From contig JAUHWJ010000203.1 of the NCBI GenBank assembly GCA_030424705.1, forward strand, positions 1 through 5,139: DNA of 5,139 nucleotides, in the 5' to 3' direction. The translations under genes were made by a program, and so were the position numbers. The notes beneath the pieces are model-generated. The model was not told the origin of the DNA. It saw only the letters and a list, made by a program, of their open reading frames with translations, and did no database searches. Shown here one piece after another: positions 1-5,139 of the stretch. The stretch is from Alphaproteobacteria bacterium. GTDB taxonomy: Bacteria; Pseudomonadota; Alphaproteobacteria; Rhodobacterales; Rhodobacteraceae. Within the stretch, counting starts at the first letter, position 1, and every line of letters starts with the position of its first letter.

Positions 1-696
1 GCGGGCATGGGTGAGGCGCGGCGTCTCGGAGAGGGCCTTGGCGAGCAGGCGGCGGAGGACGACCTCCCACGGGGTGCGGGAGAGGGGGAGGGCGGCGAGG
101 AAGGCGGCGTGCCGGCCGATCCCCCGCCCGGCGATGCGGCCGGCCTCGACCGCGCGGGTGAGCCGCCCGCGCCAGTCCGCCGCGCCCTTGTCTTCCCCAT
201 CGCCGCCGGGGGCGGGGGCGAGCGTGCGGCTCCCCTCGCCGCCCTTCCGGCCTTCAGCGCGGAGGCGGGCGTAGAGCTTCTCCACGTCCCATTCCGCGAG
301 GACGGGGGCGGGCTTCTCCTTCGGCAGGAGGTCGGCGAGGCCGGTCGCGGGGCGGGGCGGGGCGTGGCCGCCGGCCCGCGCCGCCTCGTTCGCCAGCGCC
401 TCCGCCGCGAGCGCCCAGAGGCCGGGGTCGAAGGCGGGGCCGAGCCGCGCCGCCTCCGCCGCCATGCGGAAGGAATGGCGGAGCGCGACATGGAGCACAT
501 GCCGCGCCGCGAGCCCCGCCTGTTCCGACGGCGAAAGGAGCGCGAAGCCGGGGCCGTAGAGGATCGTCTCCCCCTCCGTCCGCGTCTCCCCCTCCCCGTC
601 GCGGTGCGCGCACCAGAGGGAGAGGGAGCCGAGCGCCGGGTCCGCCTCCGCGAGGATCGCGAGGGCGCGGGCGGCGCGGGCGGAATGAACGCTCAT
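1..696 (-). CDS. DUF2201/COG3864-type putative metallopeptidase, VWA-like protein (N-terminal part, cut by left edge)
   Basis: An open frame of 232 codons runs from ATG at 696 to the window edge without a stop. The start overlaps the stop of the MoxR ATPase gene (ATGA) and has no good Shine-Dalgarno, so translation is probably coupled. The protein begins MSVHSARAAR. Features typical of the DUF2201 N-terminal domain, recognised by eye, are a YGPGF element near residue 47, a helix with HVLHVALRH (66-74) where the family usually has HExxH, and TPWEVVLRRLL near 208-218. A low-complexity stretch (GDGEGETRTEGET, about 32-45) and a charged Gly/Pro-rich linker (about 113-170) lie between. In this family a VWA-like domain usually follows; it would lie outside the window. 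The partner is probably the adjacent AAA+ ATPase, as in MoxR/VWA pairs. The metal-binding motif is altered (R65, H66 instead of His, Glu), so peptidase activity is doubtful. Family assignment is fairly sure; the cellular role is unknown. Confidence 0.8.
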   Translation of the reverse strand, partial: MSVHSARAARALAILAEADPALGSLSLWCAHRDGEGETRTEGETILYGPGFALLSPSEQAGLAARHVLHVALRHSFRMAAEAARLGPAFDPGLWALAAEALANEAARAGGHAPPRPATGLADLLPKEKPAPVLAEWDVEKLYARLRAEGRKGGEGSRTLAPAPGGDGEDKGAADWRGRLTRAVEAGRIAGRGIGRHAAFLAALPLSRTPWEVVLRRLLAKALSETPRLTHAR

Positions 697-1811
697 TCGA
701 GCCCGGCCATGCGCCGCTCCGCCACATATTCCGCATAGGCGGGGGAGGAGAGGAAGGCGGATTCGAGCCCTTCGTCCAGCGCCTTCCGCATCATCATCTC
801 GAAGCCGAAGGCGGTCAGTTCGGCCAGCGGCGCGCGGCTGAAGACGGGGATCGGGCGGAGCCGGGCGAGGCGGCGCAGCTCCGCCATCACCTCGATCGCG
901 CGGCCGATCCTCGCCTCGTCCGCCGCGCCGACGAGGCCGTAGACGAGGGCGTTGAGGCCGTCGAGGCTCTCCGGATAGAGGTTCGGCCGGTCCGCAGGCC
1001 GGGCGGCGAGGAGCGCGTCGATCCGGACGCTCGCCTCCACATCGTCCGCCACGCGGGCGAATTCGGCCGCCGCCGCCTCCCCGACGATGCCGGCGACCAT
1101 CGCGTCCCTCACCCGCCGCTCGGGCGCGGCGCGGAGCACCTGGCTCACCCGCTCCCACGAACGCGGGGTGCAGGCGATGGCCCAGCCGCGGCGCATCGCC
1201 TCCTCCGTCGTCTCCAGAAGGTCGGGCCGGGCGCGGATGAAGGCGGAGACGGCGGGGTGGAGCCCGCGCCGCGCGGCGTAATTCGCCAGCCAGTCCGGCG
1301 CCGAGGCGCGGACGAGGAGGTGGATCAGGCGGTCGGAAAGGGCGGTTCCGAGCTCGTGCGCCACGGCGCCGTCCTCCACGTCGTTGCCGGCGGCGACGAT
1401 GAAGACGGTGGGCGGCACCTCATGCCGGCCGACCCGCCGCTCCTGCAGGAGGCCGTAGACCGTGGGCTGGAGCCAGGGGGAGGCGGCGGTCAATTCGTCG
1501 AGGAAGAGGACGGAGGGGGCGGCGGGGTCGTCCGGCAGGTCCTCGGGGCGATACCAGATTGTCTTTTTCGTCTCGTGGTCGAAATAGGGGAGGCCCCGCA
1601 GGTCCTGCGGTTCGATCGTCGTCAGGCGGAGATCAAAGAGGCGGGCGCCGATGCGCTCGGCGAGCTGGCGCACGATCTCCGTCTTGCCGACGCCGGGCCG
1701 GCCGTGGAGCATCCAGGAGGCGGTGAGCCCGCCCGCCTCCTGCGCCTTCCAGCCCGCGAGCAGGATCTCGAACGCCTCCCCGGCGGAGACGGGCGGGGCG
1801 TTGACGCTCAT
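693..1811 (-). CDS. MoxR-family AAA+ ATPase
   Basis: A cytoplasmic AAA+ ATPase of 372 residues. MoxR proteins act as chaperone-like remodelling enzymes, usually with a VWA-domain partner encoded next door, to insert cofactors into or activate a target complex. Visible motifs are Walker A GRPGVGKT (37-44), Walker B VLFLDE (101-106), sensor 1 with N143 in AAGND, a likely arginine finger R161 after the ALSD stretch, and a sensor-2-like TPRSWERV (215-222). The C-terminal third is helical and ends with MAGLE. The length fits single-domain MoxR/COG0714 proteins. The start ATG at 1811 overlaps the stop of the upstream gene (ATGA), and the stop overlaps the start of the DUF2201 gene in the same way. 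Gene order ATPase then DUF2201 protein supports a functional pair. The client is not known; the membrane protein encoded just upstream is one candidate. All nucleotide-binding motifs look intact. Confidence 0.93.
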   Translation of the reverse strand: MSVNAPPVSAGEAFEILLAGWKAQEAGGLTASWMLHGRPGVGKTEIVRQLAERIGARLFDLRLTTIEPQDLRGLPYFDHETKKTIWYRPEDLPDDPAAPSVLFLDELTAASPWLQPTVYGLLQERRVGRHEVPPTVFIVAAGNDVEDGAVAHELGTALSDRLIHLLVRASAPDWLANYAARRGLHPAVSAFIRARPDLLETTEEAMRRGWAIACTPRSWERVSQVLRAAPERRVRDAMVAGIVGEAAAAEFARVADDVEASVRIDALLAARPADRPNLYPESLDGLNALVYGLVGAADEARIGRAIEVMAELRRLARLRPIPVFSRAPLAELTAFGFEMMMRKALDEGLESAFLSSPAYAEYVAERRMAGLE

Positions 1812-2494
1812 CGACCGGCCGCCGCCATGAGCGCCGCCATGCGGGCATGGGCGGAGACGGCGCGGGCCTCCAGCGTCACCGTCCGCAGAAAGCGGTTCTC
1901 CCGCAGGTTGGCGCGGTGCAGCGCCGCCTCGGAGAAGCCCTCGGCGAAGAGCGTCTCGTGCAGGATCGCCTGCTCCGCCTCGTCGAGCGGCAGGACCTCG
2001 GGCGCGGCGCCGCCGACCTGCACGGAGACGAAGGTGAGCGGCGCGACGCGCGCAAGCTCGGATTGTTCGACCACCAGCATCAACTCCCCCGATTGCAGGC
2101 CGCGCCGCGCGGCGAGTTTCGACAGCGCCTTCTCCCCCCGAAAGCGCAGCGCGTCGAGCGCGCGGCCGGCCTCGTCCGCCGTCGCGAGCTTGACGCGGTT
2201 CTCGTCCTTCACGCGGAGGACGCGCATCTCCACGATTCCGACGACGATGAGCATGGCGATGGGCGCCTGCGCGATGGGGAGCGCAAGATCCGGCCAGATG
2301 AAGATCGCGACGACGAAAGGAGAGAGCGCGGCGGAGAAACGGAAGATCTGGCTTTCGAAGAGGATACGGAGCCAGAGGCGGAAGGAGCCGCCGGCGCGGG
2401 GCAGGACGGTCATGCGCCCGATCAGCGTCTTCGGCGCGCTCCGCGTCTCGAGCGCGGCGGCGTTCCAGATCGTGGTGGGGGAGACGACGAACAA
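1808..2494 (-). CDS. Unrecognised protein with a two-helix hydrophobic hairpin
   Basis: I do not recognise the family of this 228-residue protein. Two closely spaced hydrophobic segments (about 55-70 and 74-90) separated by a Pro-containing turn suggest a membrane hairpin, followed by a mixed, fairly charged domain (about 91-228) that is probably cytoplasmic. There is no cleavable signal peptide. The proposed start is TTG at 2494, four bases after the synthetase stop. It is supported by a GAAGGGG Shine-Dalgarno at 2504-2510, nine bases away and inside the last synthetase codons. The alternative is ATG at 2413 (residue 28), which lacks a good ribosome site and would remove 27 residues but keep the hairpin. 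The stop overlaps the MoxR ATPase start (ATGA), so the two are co-translated. Position suggests it may anchor, or be the client of, the MoxR/DUF2201 pair; this is inference. Codon use matches the neighbours, so it is a real gene. Confidence 0.82.
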   Translation of the reverse strand: MFVVSPTTIWNAAALETRSAPKTLIGRMTVLPRAGGSFRLWLRILFESQIFRFSAALSPFVVAIFIWPDLALPIAQAPIAMLIVVGIVEMRVLRVKDENRVKLATADEAGRALDALRFRGEKALSKLAARRGLQSGELMLVVEQSELARVAPLTFVSVQVGGAAPEVLPLDEAEQAILHETLFAEGFSEAALHRANLRENRFLRTVTLEARAVSAHARMAALMAAAGR

Positions 2495-2498
2495 GCGA

Positions 2499-4055
2499 TC
2501 AGGCCCCTTCGGCGAAGAGGGCGCGCAGTTCCCGCTTCAGCACCTTGCCGAGCGCGTTGCGCGGGAACTCCTCCCGGAAGGCCACGGCGGCAAGGCGCTG
2601 ATGCTTGGCGAGGCGCTCGTTCGCCCAGGCGAGAATCGCCTCCGGCGCGGCCGCGGCGCCCGGCTTCGGGATGACGAGGGCGAGGCAGGTCTCCCCCCAT
2701 TTCTCATGGGGCACGCCGATCACCGTGACGTCCGCCACCGCCTCGTGGCCGCCGACGACCGCCTCCACGTCCGAGGGGAAGACGTTGAAGCCGCCGGAGA
2801 TGATCATGTCCTTCTTCCGGTCGAGGATGGTGAGATATCCGTCCTCGTCCAGCGCGCCGACATCGCCGGAGCGGAGGAAGGTGCGGCCGCGCTCGTCCCG
2901 CCAGACCAGCTTCGCCGTCTCCTCCGGCCTGCCGTGATATTCCTTCATCATCCCTGCGCCGTAGCCTGCGATCTCCCCGGCCGCGCCGGGGGGGAGGACG
3001 TTCCCCTCGTCGTCGAGGATCCTGACCTCGAAACCTAGGACGGGCGTTCCTACCGTCTCGAACTTTTCCGCGTGCTGGTGGGGGCGGAGCATTGTGGCGA
3101 AGCCTTCGGAATAGCCGTAAAGCTCGTAGAGCGCCGGAGTGATCCGGCGCATCGCCTCGCGCTTGGTGTCCCGCCTCAGCGGCGAGCCGGCGGAGAGGAG
3201 GGCGCGGAGGCTGGAGAGGTCCGCCCCCTCCAGCCCCTTCTCGGCGAGGACGCCGATGAACTGGGCGGGGACCATGAAGCTGTGCGTGATCCGCTCCGCC
3301 GCGACCGCCTCCAGGAAGCCGGCGGGGGAGAAGGCGGGCATGGCGACGACGGTTCCGCCCGCGAATAGCGCGGGAAGCATCATCAGCCAGGTGCCGTTGG
3401 AATAGAGCGCCGTCGTCGTCAGCGCGCGGCAATCGGCGCCGAAGCCCATCTCGACGGCGTTCGACCAGGCCCAGTGCTGGCGGGCGCGGTGGGTCTGGAC
3501 GATGCCCTTCGGCAGGCCGGTCGTGCCGGAGGAATAGATGATGTTGAAGGCGTCCGTCATCGCGTGGCGGACGGGGGGCGTGGCGGCGGATGCGGCGCCC
3601 CGCATTGCGGCGAGGTCGCGCCAGCCTTCGCCCGCGAAGCCGAAGGCGACCCATTCGGCCACGGCGGAAAGGCGGGCGCGATGCGGCTCGATCCGTTCCC
3701 GGAACTCGGGCGAGACGAAGGCGCGGACAGCGCCGCTGTCCGCCACGAGCCCGGCGAGCTGGTCGCCGGTCAGGAGGCCGGAAAGCGGCACGGCGCAGCC
3801 GCCGGCGCGGACGATGCCGAAGGTCGCCTCCAGCATCTCCACCGAATTGCCCATCATCACCGCCGCCCGCTCCCCTTTCGCGAAGCCGCCGTCGAGGAGG
3901 GCGTTGGCGATGCGGTTCACGTTTGCGGCGAAGTCGCCCCATGTCCGGCGCAAGGGGCCGCAGATGACGGCCTCCTGATCGCGGCGATGGCGGGCGTGGG
4001 TCTCGAACAGGTCGGGCAGGAAGACCTGCGCGTCGTCGATCGTCGGGTTCTGCAT
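2499..4055 (-). CDS. AMP-forming acyl-CoA synthetase (ANL superfamily)
   Basis: A 518-residue class I adenylate-forming enzyme, which activates a carboxylic acid with ATP to an acyl-adenylate and then transfers it to CoA in the cytoplasm. Core motifs are complete: the A3 P-loop YSSGTTGLPKG (174-184), A5 YGYSEG (313-318, Ser in place of the usual Thr), A7 with D398 in SGDVG, the hinge region around R413 in LDRKKD, A8 ISGGFNVFPSDVE (419-431), and the catalytic lysine K504 in the A10 PRNALGK. Length is normal for acyl-CoA or aryl-CoA ligases. The start ATG at 4055 gives MQNPTIDD; the frame stays open upstream to 4235 but that extension runs through the AT-rich gap and does not look like protein. 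An AGGAGG at 4069-4074 lies 13 bases upstream, rather far. It is the first gene of the minus operon and is divergent from a Liv-type ABC transporter, hinting at an imported acid as substrate. Chain length or aromatic specificity cannot be told. Confidence 0.93.
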   Translation of the reverse strand: MQNPTIDDAQVFLPDLFETHARHRRDQEAVICGPLRRTWGDFAANVNRIANALLDGGFAKGERAAVMMGNSVEMLEATFGIVRAGGCAVPLSGLLTGDQLAGLVADSGAVRAFVSPEFRERIEPHRARLSAVAEWVAFGFAGEGWRDLAAMRGAASAATPPVRHAMTDAFNIIYSSGTTGLPKGIVQTHRARQHWAWSNAVEMGFGADCRALTTTALYSNGTWLMMLPALFAGGTVVAMPAFSPAGFLEAVAAERITHSFMVPAQFIGVLAEKGLEGADLSSLRALLSAGSPLRRDTKREAMRRITPALYELYGYSEGFATMLRPHQHAEKFETVGTPVLGFEVRILDDEGNVLPPGAAGEIAGYGAGMMKEYHGRPEETAKLVWRDERGRTFLRSGDVGALDEDGYLTILDRKKDMIISGGFNVFPSDVEAVVGGHEAVADVTVIGVPHEKWGETCLALVIPKPGAAAAPEAILAWANERLAKHQRLAAVAFREEFPRNALGKVLKRELRALFAEGA

Positions 4056-4068
4056 GGGCCTTCGTCTT

Positions 4069-4074
4069 CCTCCT
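4069..4074 (-). promoter_or_regulatory. Shine-Dalgarno AGGAGG of the acyl-CoA synthetase gene
   Basis: A perfect AGGAGG on the minus strand lies 13 bases before the ATG at 4055, longer than the usual 5-9. A weaker GAAGG (4059-4063) sits only 3 bases from the ATG. Together they favour ATG 4055 over the open upstream extension, because no better start codon follows AGGAGG. Confidence 0.5.
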
Positions 4075-4109
4075 CGCAGCCGTCGCGCGCGGCCTTCGGC
4101 GGGGAAGGT

Positions 4110-4120
4110 AGCGCGGCGCT
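4110..4120. repeat. Short perfect inverted repeat AGCGC-G-GCGCT
   Basis: Five-base arms around a single central base, just left of an AT-rich patch in the divergent promoter region. It could be an operator half of a repressor site. In DNA this rich in G and C such short palindromes also arise by chance, so the regulatory reading is weak. Confidence 0.3.
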
Positions 4121-4143
4121 GCAAAATTCTCATCATTCCTTGA

Positions 4144-4155
4144 GCGCCCCGGCGC
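4144..4155. repeat. Short perfect inverted repeat GCGCC-CC-GGCGC
   Basis: Five-base arms with a two-base spacer on the other side of the AT-rich patch from the repeat at 4110-4120. The two palindromes share a GCGC core and lie about 35 bases apart centre to centre. They may be a pair of operators, or chance GC-rich symmetry. Confidence 0.3.
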
Positions 4156-4210
4156 AATGGGCTGTAGACGGTTGCTTGCGGGCGCACTATCTGTGTCTTT
4201 AACAAAATTA

Positions 4211-4230
4211 CCCGCCCGGTCAGTGGCGGG
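4211..4230 (+). repeat. GC hairpin CCCGCC / GGCGGG in the livG leader
   Basis: A perfect 6-bp all-GC stem with an 8-base loop (4217-4224) directly follows the AT-rich stretch ending at 4210 and ends 5 bases before the AGGGAG ribosome site at 4236. If transcription starts in or near the AT-rich patch, it would lie in the 5' untranslated region. No U-tract follows, so it is not an intrinsic terminator. Confidence 0.4.
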
Positions 4231-4235
4231 AGCAC

Positions 4236-4241
4236 AGGGAG
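4236..4241 (+). promoter_or_regulatory. Shine-Dalgarno AGGGAG before a GTG mini-ORF
   Basis: AGGGAG lies 6 bases before GTG at 4248. Spacing and sequence are good for translation initiation, but the frame opened by this GTG is not the ABC ATPase frame. Confidence 0.5.
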
Positions 4242-4247
4242 ACGCGT

Positions 4248-4304
4248 GTGACGACCGAACTTTCGGCGAAGGCGAATCTTGCGGCGCAGGAGCGGCGCGC
4301 ATGA
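4248..4304 (+). CDS. Possible 18-residue leader peptide upstream of livG
   Basis: GTG at 4248 opens an 18-codon frame reading (M)TTELSAKANLAAQERRA and ending at TGA 4302-4304. That stop overlaps the livG ATG at 4301 (ATGA), the same junction type used between the other genes here. It has a good Shine-Dalgarno (AGGGAG, 6-base spacing). It could be a coupling leader peptide controlling livG translation. Alternatively it is the original livG N-terminus, separated from the rest by a frameshift (mutation or sequencing error). It could also be a chance frame. The peptide has no runs of a single amino acid that would suggest classical attenuation. Confidence 0.35.
   Translation: MTTELSAKANLAAQERRA
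4288..4292 (+). promoter_or_regulatory. livG: Shine-Dalgarno AGGAG deciding the livG start
   Basis: AGGAG is placed 8 bases before ATG 4301. It makes 4301 the best start of the ABC ATPase, over the in-frame ATG at 4157 (48 codons of unlikely N-terminus through the promoter region) and the ATG at 4316, which lacks a ribosome site. It lies inside the GTG mini-ORF. Confidence 0.65.
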
Positions 4305-5104
4305 GCGGCGCGGCGATGCGCGCCGCCCTGGCGCGGGGCGCTCCGGTCATCTCCGTGAAGGACGTGACGGTCCGCTTCGGCGGGATCGTGGCGCTCGACG
4401 GGGTGAGCTTCGATATCCTCGACGGCGAGGTGCTGGGCCTGATCGGGCCGAACGGGGCCGGCAAGACGACGCTCTTCAACTGCCTCAGCCGCCTCTACAC
4501 GCCGACCGAGGGGGAGATCACGCTGGACGGCCAGTCGATTCTCGGCCTGCCCTCTCACCGGATCGCCGGGCTCGGCATCGGGCGCACCTTCCAGAACGTC
4601 GCGGCCTTCGCGAACCTCTCCGTACGGGACAATATCCGCGTCGGCGCCCATTCGGCCTCGTCGGGCGACATGGTGACGGACGCGTTCCGGCTCGGCCGCG
4701 CGCGGCGCGAAGCGGCGGAGATCGACCGGGTGACGAACGAGCTGATCGGCTGGCTGCAGCTCGGCGAGGTGGCGGATCAGCCGGTGGCCGGGCTGCCCTT
4801 CGGCTGGCAGAAGCGGGTGGAACTCGCCCGCGCGCTCGCGACGAAGCCGAAGCTCCTCCTGCTCGACGAGCCGGCGGGCGGGCTGAACCATGACGAGGTG
4901 ACGGATCTCGGCCGCCTCATCCGCCGCATCCGGGACGACCGGGGCGTGACGGTGCTGCTCGTCGAGCATCACATGTCCCTCGTCATGTCGGTCTCCGACC
5001 GGGTGGTGGTGATGAATTTCGGCAAGAAGATCGCGGAGGGCGTTCCCGCCGACGTGCAGAAGAACCCGGACGTGATTGCGGCCTATCTCGGAGGGGCTTC
5101 ATGA
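4301..5104 (+). CDS. livG: LivG-type ATP-binding subunit of a branched-chain amino acid/HAAT-family ABC transporter
   Basis: A 267-residue nucleotide-binding subunit, slightly longer than typical LivG because of about 14 extra residues before VISVKDVTVRFGG. It hydrolyses ATP at the inner face of the membrane to power import with LivH/LivM-type permeases and a periplasmic binding protein. Motifs are Walker A GPNGAGKTT (49-57), Q-loop Q98 in RTFQN, the LivG-type signature LPFGWQKRVELARA (165-178), Walker B LLLLDEP (185-191) with catalytic E190, D-loop AGGLN, and H-loop H223 in VEHHM. The helical region after the Q-loop and the C-terminal NPDVIAAYLG are characteristic of LivG. The signature has Trp at position 169 where E. 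coli LivG has Gln. It overlaps the next gene by ATGA and is divergent from an acyl-CoA synthetase. Family members carry branched-chain amino acids, amides, urea or aromatic acids, so the substrate is undetermined. Confidence 0.93.
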   Translation: MSGAAMRAALARGAPVISVKDVTVRFGGIVALDGVSFDILDGEVLGLIGPNGAGKTTLFNCLSRLYTPTEGEITLDGQSILGLPSHRIAGLGIGRTFQNVAAFANLSVRDNIRVGAHSASSGDMVTDAFRLGRARREAAEIDRVTNELIGWLQLGEVADQPVAGLPFGWQKRVELARALATKPKLLLLDEPAGGLNHDEVTDLGRLIRRIRDDRGVTVLLVEHHMSLVMSVSDRVVVMNFGKKIAEGVPADVQKNPDVIAAYLGGAS

Positions 5105-5139
5105 GCGCCATTCTCGAAGTGAAGGGGCTGGAGGCCTCG
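5101..5139 (+). CDS. livF: Start of a second ABC ATPase, probably LivF-type (cut by right edge)
   Basis: ATG at 5101 overlaps the livG stop (ATGA) and follows a GGAGGGG ribosome site at 5090-5096. The 13 visible residues, MSAILEVKGLEAS, match the usual opening of an ABC ATPase first strand (LEVKGLEA). LivF normally follows LivG in this transporter family, and that order is the main basis for the name. No motif beyond the first strand is visible. Confidence 0.7.
   Translation, partial: MSAILEVKGLEAS

Larger units (their letters stand above)
4056..4247. promoter_or_regulatory. Divergent intergenic region, likely promoters for the synthetase operon and the liv operon
   Basis: This is the only non-coding gap in the window, between divergent starts at 4055 and 4301 (or the mini-ORF at 4248). 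It contains the only clear AT-rich patches, at 4122-4140 and 4187-4210, where promoters for the two directions would be expected. I could not assign convincing -35/-10 boxes: a TTGCGG (4176-4181) with TAACAA (4200-4205), spaced 18, is a weak plus-strand candidate. Short inverted repeats at 4110-4120 and 4144-4155 may be operators. Promoter activity is inferred from gene layout. Confidence 0.55.

Noticed and set aside
346..366. A GGGGC-type run that looks like a simple repeat
   Set aside because: It is ordinary Pro/Arg codon usage (PPRPAT on the minus strand) in the DUF2201 linker, too short and imperfect to be a functional repeat.
254..736. A 160-codon minus-strand frame overlapping the DUF2201 gene in another register
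   Set aside because: It is a Pro/Arg/Gly-rich shadow. The register starting at 696 fits the ATGA junction and the family pattern.
7..738. A 243-codon plus-strand frame opposite the DUF2201 gene
   Set aside because: Its translation is Arg/Gly/Glu-rich low complexity, whereas the opposite strand gives a recognisable DUF2201 N-terminal domain coupled to the MoxR gene.
1257..3038. A 593-codon open frame on the plus strand, opposite the synthetase, hairpin protein and ATPase genes
   Set aside because: It is antisense to three genes with clear motifs or coupled junctions. High GC removes stop codons from shadow frames, and its translation shows no domain motif.
3474..4202. A 242-codon plus-strand frame opposite the start of the synthetase gene
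   Set aside because: It is antisense to the A1-A3 region of the ligase, with low-complexity Gly/Ala/Arg composition and no recognisable motif.
4056..4235. A 60-codon in-frame upstream extension of the synthetase
   Set aside because: It crosses the AT-rich divergent promoter region and has no homology-like features. ANL enzymes begin close to the MQNP start, and AGGAGG lies just upstream of it.
4157..4300. A 48-codon in-frame upstream extension of livG from ATG 4157
   Set aside because: LivG proteins start shortly before the first strand. ATG 4301 has AGGAG at the right distance, and the extension would cover the likely promoter.

Overview
The window is extremely GC-rich, with codons ending almost always in G or C. 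It holds two divergent gene clusters separated by one short regulatory gap. Base composition and the protein families suggest a high-GC proteobacterium. An alphaproteobacterium of the Rhodobacterales/Rhodospirillales type is the best guess, but no phylogenetic marker is present, so this is inference.

Minus-strand cluster (read right to left, 4055 down to 1): an AMP-forming acyl-CoA synthetase of the ANL superfamily (2499-4055); a small unrecognised protein with a hydrophobic hairpin (1808-2494); a MoxR-type AAA+ ATPase (693-1811); and the N-terminal part of a DUF2201/COG3864 putative-metallopeptidase, VWA-like protein that runs off the left edge (1-696). The first junction has a gap of only 4 bases. 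The other two are 4-base ATGA overlaps, so the four genes look like one translationally coupled operon. The ATPase and the DUF2201 protein form a familiar MoxR/VWA-type pair, a chaperone-like module that remodels or activates a partner. The HExxH-like site of the DUF2201 protein is altered to R-H-V-L-H.

Plus-strand cluster (4301 to the right edge): the LivG-type ATPase of a branched-chain-amino-acid-family (HAAT) ABC transporter, followed with an ATGA overlap by the first 13 codons of what is probably LivF. The permease and binding-protein genes, if present, lie outside. An acyl-CoA synthetase divergent from a Liv-type transporter suggests uptake of a carboxylic acid (aromatic, fatty or branched) followed by CoA activation, but the substrate cannot be read from the sequence.

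The gap (4056-4300) contains the only AT-rich patches of the window, two short perfect inverted repeats, a GC hairpin and a GTG-initiated 18-codon mini-ORF. The mini-ORF has its own Shine-Dalgarno and its stop codon overlaps the livG start. No RNA genes, insertion sequences, CRISPR arrays or clear intrinsic terminators were seen. The most interesting points are the four-gene MoxR/DUF2201/membrane protein/ligase operon, the degenerate metallopeptidase motif, and the livG leader peptide.
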